Positions 1-9,600 of a stretch of 11,241 nt of DNA are shown one piece after another. The notes under the pieces were generated by a model that was not told the DNA's origin, searched no databases, and was given only the letters and a program-made list of their open reading frames with translations. Origin of the DNA: Kangiella sp. (GTDB taxonomy: Bacteria; Pseudomonadota; Gammaproteobacteria; Enterobacterales; Kangiellaceae); contig NVVT01000011.1 in the NCBI GenBank assembly GCA_002733465.1, positions 79,502 through 90,742 on the forward strand, given 5' to 3'. The position numbers and the translations under genes are program-made. Each line of letters opens with the position of its first letter. The stretch's first letter is position 1.

Positions 1-4
1 AATA

Positions 5-412
5 ATGAAAATCAATACTAAGTGGCATGGCGGCCAAAAATTCAGCGCTAAGACATCTTCAGGCCACACTTTCGAAATGGATGGAGAAGGCTCGGCTCCA
101 TCACCATTAGAATTAATGCTTGCTGCCGTCGGTGGATGCTCATCAATTGATGTTGTTATGATTTTAGAAAAAGGGCGACATCAAGTAACCGATTGCCGAT
201 GTGAATTAGAAGCAGAAAGAGCCGATGCTATACCTGCTGTCTTTACAAAAATTAAAGCGCATTATTTAGTCAGCGGAAAAGACTTGTCAGATAAAGCCGT
301 CGAGCGAGCTTGTAAACTATCAATTGAAAAGTATTGCTCGGCAGCACTAATGTTAAATAAGAGCGTTGAAATCACTTATACGTACGAAGTTATAAATACA
401 CAAGTCCCCTGA
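5..412 (+). CDS. yhfA: OsmC family protein, YhfA subgroup
   Basis: Complete 135-residue cytoplasmic protein. It starts at the ATG at 5-7 and stops at TGA 410-412. Only four bases of upstream DNA are present, so its ribosome site and promoter cannot be seen. The OsmC fold is recognised by SGHTFEMDG (residues 19-27), APSPLELMLAAVGGCSSIDV (31-50), and the second cysteine motif EKYCSAALML (108-117). The two family cysteines are C45 and C111. Length and motif wording match E. coli YhfA (about 134 residues, recalled from memory) better than OsmC or Ohr proper. OsmC and Ohr reduce organic hydroperoxides through this cysteine pair; for the YhfA branch the physiological substrate is not established, so a thiol-dependent peroxidase-like role is only inferred. 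It converges on the giant surface-protein gene, with 74 bases between the stop codons and no sign of shared function. The gene looks intact. Confidence 0.93.
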   Translation: MKINTKWHGGQKFSAKTSSGHTFEMDGEGSAPSPLELMLAAVGGCSSIDVVMILEKGRHQVTDCRCELEAERADAIPAVFTKIKAHYLVSGKDLSDKAVERACKLSIEKYCSAALMLNKSVEITYTYEVINTQVP

Positions 413-486
413 GCCAGTTGCGTCAGAATAGTTCGCACTATGGCGTCGACTCAATTCAAGCGTTTCTGTTTCTGTTGCTCAGGCAG
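413..486. other. Convergent intergenic gap without a clear intrinsic terminator
   Basis: Seventy-four bases separate the two stop codons. The only short hairpin is a weak five-base stem, ATAGT/ACTAT around TCGC (428-441), with no following T-run on either strand, so it is not a convincing terminator. The remainder is mostly the outer inverted-repeat arm. Confidence 0.6.
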
Positions 487-489
487 TCA
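451..489. repeat. Left (outer) arm of a perfect 39-bp inverted repeat
   Basis: Bases 451-489 are the exact reverse complement of 624-662. I checked all 39 positions, and pairing stops at the next base on both sides (450 versus 663, and 490 versus 623). This arm fills most of the gap between the convergent genes and covers the giant gene's stop codon (487-489). Read on the + strand it has the same sense as the coding strand of the last PKD strand. Confidence 0.97.
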
Positions 490-618
490 TCTACGGCCAT
501 ATTTTCTATTAACATTGTTGAATCTTCTTTTACTTAACAACCCTATAAAAATAAGTAACCACACTAACGCTCCACCGCCACCACTACTTCCACCACTCGT
601 TGGAGGAGGTGGCGGAGG
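487..618 (-). other. GlyGly-CTERM sorting tail (rhombosortase-type)
   Basis: Residues 3542-3584 and the stop codon. Six prolines, then TSGGSSGGGG, a hydrophobic segment ALVWLLIFIGLL and basic SKRR: the three-part plan (Gly-rich motif, transmembrane helix, Arg cluster) of GlyGly-CTERM. Family knowledge: such tails are cut near the glycines by the rhomboid-like protease rhombosortase, and substrates such as Vibrio VesB use type II secretion and end at the cell surface. A further eleven residues (FNNVNRKYGRR) follow KRR, more than usual. The stop TGA lies at the end of the outer inverted-repeat arm. Confidence 0.88.
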
Positions 619-3600
619 ATTGGTGACTGCCTGAGCAACAGAAACAGAAACGCTTGAATTGACCGTCCTGCCTAAATTATCCGTAACCGTTAAGCTAAAA
701 ATGAAACTACCTTGTGGAGCATTGGTTACGCTGGCATTTAAACTAGTTGAGTTAGTAATAGTGACCGAAGGACCCGATGTTTTCTCCCAAAAGTAACTCA
801 CAATTTCATTGCCGTTTTCAGTGATGGTTGCGTTTAAGTTTATGGTGTCTCCAGCAGTTAAGTTGCTTACGCCTGAAATAGAAATTGAAGCATTCGCTTT
901 TTCTTGGCTTACAGCTCCTGGGTCTAGTATAGAACCATTCACTTCGCCATCGGCATCATTAACACCGCCGTCTTCAATTAACATCATAAAGCACCGGTCA
1001 CCACTAGTTAGTCCTTGAACATAGGATGAATCGCCAACCGATGGACAAATACCTGATTCACCGGGCGCTGAATAGAGTTTGTTTTTACTATTTTCTATAA
1101 AATTTGTCCAACCATTAGTTGAATGCAATTTTCTATAGACAGCGTTATCTGGTATTGCTTGTTGGAGTGGAATGACAATCAATACTGAATCACCTATTTG
1201 TGATAATCCATCGACACCAAAATCTATTAATCCTCCGACATTGGTATAAAAACTATCCGCTCCAAATTCGGCAAATAAATCGCTATCCGCAAAAGTTTGA
1301 TCGCTAACAAAAGCACCACCTTGTGTCGCACTTGATGCAAGAATCCCCAACGATAGCTTGATACCGACTTCAGTTTGCATAAGGTAACTGCCATCATTAT
1401 CACTTTCGCTTCCAACATAAAGAGACAGTAAATTAATCTCATCATTATTATCTAAATAATCTGGAATACCATCTCCATCGGAATCTGAAAATCCTTCCTC
1501 TGAATCAACAATCCCATCGCCATCGGAATCGATACTGCTCGATAGAACTGGCGCATTTTCACTGACCTGAAGATTTAATTTACCGGTGGTTGTCAAATTA
1601 GGTTCACCATCATCGGTAACCGTTGCCGTTTTTAAATAATGACCTAGTGAGACATTTAATGGATCAAACGTTAACATATTATTTACTTCATCAATATTAG
1701 TCGTTGCATTATCGGTTTCAATCCAATTAACAATATGAGTATTATCAACATTAGGATCGTCTATCGTTAAGCTCACGTCGACTAAACCATCGTCCCAATT
1801 AATTTGTGTAACTGGATTGCCATTTTGAACAGCCACCATACTCACACGAGGAGGAATATTAGCTGAAGTGATCGTAATCACTTGTTGAATTTTAGTCGAA
1901 AGTACCGCATTAATTGGTGAAGTTAAACTTACAATTAATTGCTCATCATTTTCAGTTTCTTCATCCGCTAAAATCTCTATTAAAATTTCACCTCTCACTC
2001 CTTCATAAATAGTGACTTTACTTTGTTCCGTAAAGTAATCATTAGCATCAGCCGTTCCACTAAATGAAAATGGAATTTCAACAGGATAATCTGGCGCTTC
2101 GCCTGATAATATAACTTCGATAGCAAAGCTATTTCCTTCAGCGGTTAGTCTTGACGCTCTTAACATTACTAGTGGTTTAATTTTAATGATTTGAGTTTGA
2201 ACGGTTTTATTACCCGCTACATCTTCAGCCGACCAGTCGACCAAATGTAAGCCAGAGCGTAAATGCGTTTCGCCAATTAAGGTAACAGCAACACTACCGT
2301 CAACATTATCAGTTGCGCTTACGTTAGCACTTGGAATTTTAGTTAAGATCCCAGTTGCATCTATGATTAGTTCACTGTTAAACGTAATCACAGGCGCTTC
2401 TTTATCCGTTGCGTTGGTATATTCATCAAGATTAGAGACACCATCACCATCTGCATCTTCACTTGCATCAGATGCATCATTTGGATCTAAATTGTGATCA
2501 ACTTCCCATCCATCTGGCATACCGTCACCATCACTGTCGGCATTATTTGGATCGGTTTGATTGGCAAATTCTTCTCTATTTGAAAGTCCATCGTTATCAA
2601 AATCCTCAACAGCATCGTATGCATTTTGTGCATCCAAAGAATTTTCAATTTCCCAATAATCAGGAATGCCATCACCATCACTATCAACCAAATTGTTTTC
2701 TGCTGAAGTAGTAAAAATAACAGTCTCACTTAACACTTCCGACCCTGCAATATTGTACGCAGTAACTTGAGCGTAATATGTTGTCGCGGTATCTAATCTA
2801 ACTAATGTTACTGAATGAGCAAGGTTTGCTTCTGCATTCGATTCCTTCTCTAAAAGTGTTTCTGAAGCAATGCCATAACTCACTTGAGCGTAAGCATAGT
2901 CAGATGTATCCCAACTTAAAATTGCGGTGTTTTTGGTGATATCAGTCACAATTGGTTGTGAGCCAAATGATGGCGCTACTAAGTTATTAGAAGATCCAGA
3001 ATTGAAATCAATCACATCACTCTGCGTAGTCTCTCCCAGTATATTAGCAATCACATATTGCAATTGATAATCGGTATTTTCTACTAAACCATTTATCTCA
3101 ATAAAGTGGCTGGTTTGCGGTTCAAGTTCGCCCGATTGTTGCCATGTTGTATCACCGGTAATTCGGTATTGTAACTGCACACCGGTTAACTCGTTTGTAG
3201 AAATTAAGACCGTCGCTAAACCACCAAAACCATTAATTTCAGGAGCTAAATTAATACTCGGCGGTACAGATTGTTGTCCCGTTATTTCATTACCAGTTAA
3301 ACTAGACCAAAACTTTTTCCACTTTGAAGTTTCTGTATTAGTCACTTTCGTTTCGATCAGTCCCTCTATTGCCTGAGTTGCAGTAAAATCATGATGATCG
3401 GTGGTGAAAACATTACATGAATAACTAGTATTATCAGTTAAACCATTGAGTGTTAATCGATGACGCTTAACTCGTTTAGAATGAGAAACTTCTAATGTTT
3501 CAGTTTCGCCACTTGCATTACAAACTAATCTTCCATCCGCATTAACATCTGTTTCCCAACTAACCGTCACTGAGTTATTAGTTGTTTCATCAACGCTGAC

Positions 3601-6600
3601 ATTTTGCATAAAATGTGGCACACCTTGATGACCTTTTCGTTTAGTAATAAATGTCATCACATCACCTAAGACTAGATTTCCCGAAGCATCTTCAGATTGA
3701 ACTTGAACAAAATAAATTGTTTCTCGCTCTAAGCCAGTGATAGCAATATTATGCTTTTTACTGAAGGACGATCCTCTATTTTCAATTCTATCCATTGTTT
3801 CTGGCGAAGTACCAATCACCACTTGAGTACTAGATGGCTCATCTGTTTTCCAACGCAAAACTACATGCTTATGAGTGATGTTTTGAATAAGCGATCTTCC
3901 AATAATGACTGGAGAAGTCGTGTCGGTATTAGTTAGCGTAGTAAAGCTAATTTGTTCGCTTAAAGTTGGTCCGCTACCGTAAAAATCAGTCGATGAAACC
4001 GTCAATGTATAATCCGTATCTGGCGATAAATCTGTTAATTGCATTGAATGTTCAAACAAAAATTCTTCGTCTGTTACAACATGATATTGACTACCATCAT
4101 TATACGATACACCACTACTAGCCTCTTCATCTGTTCGCCACATGACTGTTGCTTCTGAGTCGGAGATATCAACGACTATTGGAGTCAACAAAATAACGGG
4201 AGCGATAACGTCAGTAATTGGCAATGTAGTCACAAACATTGAGTCACTAACCGTTGGGCCATTACCAAATGGATCGGTTATATCAACACTCACCGTATAA
4301 CCGGTATTAGGTGTTAAATTGTCAATGATTAATGAATGACAAATGTCATATTCATTTAAAAGGTATTCCGTTGAATCAACATTAATAACGCCAGTGACTG
4401 GAACGTCTGCACAAAAAGATAATTCAAATTGTGTTTCACCGATATTAGAAATGATAGGACCTCTAACAAATTCTGGTAATTCTGTATAAGGTGAACCTTT
4501 TGTAGTAAAACTTGCATCTTTTATTTCAGAAACTTGATCATCTTTATCGACCGCTTGCACCGTTAAGGTATAACTAGTTGCTCGTTGCAGATCTCGAATT
4601 AGAATACAATTATAGGTCGTCAACTTATCGATATTGATAGTTCGTCCATCCGATAATTCAATAATTCCTTTTGCCGGTTTATCCGTTCGCCAAACAATAA
4701 TAGCCGAGTGCTTTCCTATTCTAGTGACAACAGGACCTGAAATTATTTTTGGTGGAAAGTCTTTATGAATTAAAAAAATATTTTCACTGGTTTCTTGAGT
4801 TAAATTATGACTAATATTGGTTATCGCAAAACCCGACCCCGTTGGAGGATTAATAGAAATATCTGTGGCTTGATTAGTAAATAAAGAGAAGCCAAACAAT
4901 CCGTTCTCATCTGATAAAGCGTTACTTGAATTAATATCTCCCGAGTTCTCTAAATAATAACTAATTGAATTTTCTGTTAAGGCATGATTAACTCGTAATT
5001 TAACGCCTTGTACCGCAACACCATTGGCATCTAAAGTCTTTCCACTTAGTACTGACATTGGTATAACTAAATCAATTTGAGTATCGGTTCTAACACTTAT
5101 ATTTTTAGCTAAATAATAAACAGCAGAATAATCCGGAACTGGGTATTGAGCAATAACAGTCACACCATTTTCGCTATTTTCAGGTTGTAAATAGGGTCGA
5201 ATTTTATATTCACCAGAACCAACCTTAAATTCAAAATAGCCATTTTCATCGGTTAATGTTGGAGCATCAGCTAATTGATTATTGGCAGAATTGTTTTGCG
5301 CGTTGTGATGAACTGTAATTAAAGTATTGTCAATCACATTTCCTTGATCATCTTTTAGATATCCGGTTAGCCTATAAGACGATGCTAAAACAAATGTCTC
5401 AGTAGTATCTTGTGCTATAGAATAATTGCTAACTAATGTTGATGCATTAAATCGATCATTTACCGGAGGCATAAAGGTAATATCAATATTTTGATCGGTA
5501 AACAATGCAAAAGAAAAGACACCATTTGCATCGGTTAAAGCGTGAGTAACTTCGGAAGTTCCCTGACTCTCAATGAAATAACTCTTAACAACCCCTCCAT
5601 TATTTTGATCTTCAATATGACTGATCAAAACTCTTGCATTAGCAACTGGCGAACCCCAACCACCAATCACCCTACCGGTTAATAAAGCCATCGGTAATGT
5701 AATATCTTGAACCGTTGCTCCACTAACGATTACATTTTCTTGAGCAAATAAGACCGAAGAAAAATCAGGTGATAAATAAACAGTTCTAGCGCCATCGCCA
5801 AGACCAAATGGATTCAAATGAGGTTGAATTTTATAGGTACCTGCTTGCACTTGAAATTGATATAAACCATTTTCATCTGTGTACACCGCTCGACCAATCT
5901 GAACCCCACTTTCTTGAGAGTGTAATGTCACTTTTGTTCTATCAACCACTCTTCCATTAGTATCTTGCAACGTACCGGATAAAGTTTCACCTTCAATTAG
6001 CACAAAACTTTCTACACTATCTGCCAATAGGCTATATTGCGTGATCGTTGTTGTCGCCAGATCAAGTCTGTCACTAGGTGGTGATAATAGAATATCGATC
6101 GCTTGATCCGTGAATATTGCGAATTCAAAATTGCCTGACGAGTCAGAAATAGCATTGCTTAAATCATCCGTAATTTCACTATCAGAATAATTCTCTAAAT
6201 AATAATTATTTTGCAAATCAGAATACTGATGTGAAACCGATAAAGTAGCACCTGCAACAGGATTACCTAATGTGTCGACGACTTGTCCTGAAAGCAATGC
6301 AATCGGTAAAGCGACTTCAATGGATGTATCAACTGATACTTGAATATTTTGCTCAGCATGTAACATCACAAGAAAATCGGGTACCGAGTAACTAGGTTTT
6401 ACGACTCCAATATCTTTTGGTGGATTAAATACATCCATTAAAACTTTTAGTTTATAAGTTCCCGGAGCGACTGAAAAGTCAAAAGCACCGTTAGCATCGG
6501 TTGTAAAACTATTGCCTACCTGGTTGCCTGTAGTTTGGATATGCAAACTAACAATTACATTATCAATTGCACGGCCAAGACTATCGGTGAGATTTCCAGA

Positions 6601-9600
6601 TAAAACTAATGCATCACCTATTAAGGTAATGTGATGAACGACATCACGATCTGCTACCACAATTATTTGCAGAGGTGGCGAACTAAATCCAGTTTCCATT
6701 GGTGTAGTGACGCCAATAAAATATTCACCTGGTTCTATAAATCTAAACAAGTAAGAACCATCAACGCTAGTGGTTACCGAGTCGATAAATTGTTGCTCGC
6801 TATTGTAAATCGCGACAACAGCGCTATCCACAGGTGAACCATCTCCACTGATTATTCCACTTAGATTAATTCCAACAGGATCGACTGGTGGTGGATCGAT
6901 AATATCGGGAACATCACATGCGTTACCAATGCCGTCATTATCACTATCTAGTTGATCAGGGTTAAAATTAACAGGGCAGTTATCTACATCATCTAAGACA
7001 CCGTCATTATCAATATCATTAACCGCCGGAACATCGCAAGCATCTCCTATCCCATTATTATCAATATCTAATTGGTCGGGATTAAAATCGACGGGGCAAT
7101 TATCAACATCATCTAAAATTCCGTCATCATCAAAATCATTATCGATAATATCTTCTGCATCACAAGCATCTCCCAAACCATCGCCATCACTATCTGTTTG
7201 ATCAGGATTATAATCAACTGGACAGTTATCAACATTATCTAAGATGCCATCAAAATCGATATCATTAATAGTTGGTGCATCACAAACATCGCCAATTCCA
7301 TCACCATCAATATCTAATTGATCAGGATTATATGTACTAGGACAGTTATCGACATTATCTAAAATTCCATCATCGTCAAAATCATTATCGATGATATCTT
7401 CCGCATCACAAACATCCCCTATGCCATCGCTATCGGTATCAGTTTGATCCGGATTATAATTAACCGGACAGTTATCCACATCATCGAATATTCCGTCAAA
7501 ATCAATATCATTATTGCTTGGCGCATCACAAGCATCTCCAATGCCATCACCGTCAATATCTAATTGATCGGGGTTAGCAATGATCGGACAATTATCAACG
7601 TCATTTAAAATACCATCGTTATCAAAATCATTATTGGGTGGATCGGCAACATCACATACGTCGCCAATTCCATCATTATCTGAATCTAGCTGATCTTGAT
7701 TGGGAATTAATGGACAGTTATCCACATCATTCAGAATTCCATCTCTATCAAAATCATTATCGGGATGTTCTGTAGTAAAATTAATCACTTCACTGTTGGT
7801 AACGACACCTAAAATATTAAACGCTTCTACTTGTAAATAATAAACTGTACTCGCATCAAGATTAGTTAAATTAATACTATGTGATTGATCAAACGAATTA
7901 TCAATTTGACTATTATTTAGATTGCTTGAAGAAGCCCCATATTTTATATTTCCAGAAGATGCTTCTGCAGTTTTCCAACTAACCGTTGCGTTATGTTCAT
8001 CAATATTACTAATAACTGGCTGAATAATAAAAATCGCATCGGCAATTTCTTCAACCGCGATGGTATTAAAACTACCAGCTGGACATTGGCTAGAATTACC
8101 AGATTGGTCAGTTACGGTAATTTGATGTTCATAATCCGTTTCTGAAATTAAACCACTGAGTAATAATGAATCATTTCTTACCGCCGATGCTGTACCTTCC
8201 TGAAACCAAGTTTCATTTCCAACAATTCGATAACTCACTTGTGCAGTGGTTAGTTCATCCGTTTGCCAACTAATTAATGCAGAGTTTTCAAAGGCATTAA
8301 CCACAGGATCATTTGAACAAACTGGTGCAGTAGTATCTGGTACATCACTGGTTGTTGCATTAAGTTCGGCACTAACCGTTGTGGGTTCTAAATCAGTTGA
8401 ATAAACACTACATTGATAAATAGTGCTGGCGTCTAATCCGGTTAAAGTTAAACGGTGAGATTTAACTAAACTTTCATCGCTAATTTCAAATTTGATTGTC
8501 TCTGCAGGAGGTGGTGGCGGAGGCGGTTCAATTTCGCTTCCTGAATCAAATTCAACATTTAATAATAAGTTAGGCGCACCATTAGTATTACTAATTTTAT
8601 TGGTTGTCGCAAAACCCGCAAGACTAGAATCAACTTCTGCTGGCGTTGCCGATGGATGAGCTTGAAGATATAAAGCAATCGCTCCCGCAACATGAGGCGA
8701 TGCCATTGAAGTTCCACTAATAGTATTAGTTCCACCGTTACTCCAAGTTGAAGTAATATCGGATCCTGGCGCAAAAATATCAACACAACTTCCCCAATTT
8801 GAAAAACTAGAGCGAGTATCAAATAACGTAGAGGATGCGACGGTAATCGCAGCAGGAACTTTATTGGGGGAACCTGAACAAGCATTTATATTTGAGTTAC
8901 CCGCCGCCACTGCAAAAGTAATTCCCGAATTAATGGCATTGTTAACCGCTGCATCAAGCATCGGTGAATTTCCGCCACCTAAACTCATATTTGCTACAGC
9001 AGGCATAACGGCATTTGCGGTGACCCAATCGATTCCAGCAATAACTCCAGAGCTAGTTCCTGAACCTCGGCAATCCAAAACTCTTATTGCGGTAATACTC
9101 ACATTTTTTGCAACGCCCCACGTACTACTGCCAACCGTTCCAGCAACATGAGTTCCATGGCCATTACAGTCAGTTGCATCAGCATCATTGTCAATAAAAT
9201 CCCAACCACTGAATGCGCGACCACCAAAATCCGCATGGGAAATAAGTACGCCTGTATCGATAATGTAAGCGTTTACTCCGCTACCATCCAGTTCATAATT
9301 ATAATTGGTATCCAATGGCAAGTTAGCTTGGTCAATTCGATCTAATCCCCAAGTTGCGCTAGTTTGCGTGGTTGAAATACTCATCAGTTGATCTTGTTCG
9401 ATCATTAAAACGCGTGGGTCTTTTCTAAGTGTTTCAATCTCAGACGCATTCATATTCAGCACTAAGCCATCTACCGCATTAGAATATTGTCTTAATATTT
9501 TTCCATTTACATTTCTCGCGATCTGATTAGCCACAGAATTCACGACAGCTTTTCGATCCGTCGAACTATTTTTTGCAATATTATTGATCTCTGCTTTTTT

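Noticed and set aside
428..441. Short hairpin between the convergent genes as a terminator
   Set aside because: The stem is only five AT-rich pairs and has no T-run after it on either strand.
440..634. Small + strand reading frame of 64 codons spanning the gene end, with a hydrophobic stretch and poly-Pro/Gly tail
   Set aside because: It is the antisense shadow of the GlyGly-CTERM region; its Pro and Gly runs mirror the real Gly and Pro codons, and it starts in the inverted-repeat arm region without a convincing ribosome site.
2463..2729. His-rich and Met/Leu-rich small frames over the calcium loops
   Set aside because: They are out-of-frame readings of the repetitive GAT-rich DSDGDG codons, not genes.
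6913..7761. Regularly spaced repeats as a CRISPR array
   Set aside because: The repeats are coding, with period 120/126 and variation at synonymous sites; they translate to thrombospondin type 3 units.
8559..9345. Several reading frames of 65-108 codons on both strands over the protease region
   Set aside because: They overlap the strongly supported protease frame and show no domain motifs; they are shadows of its composition.
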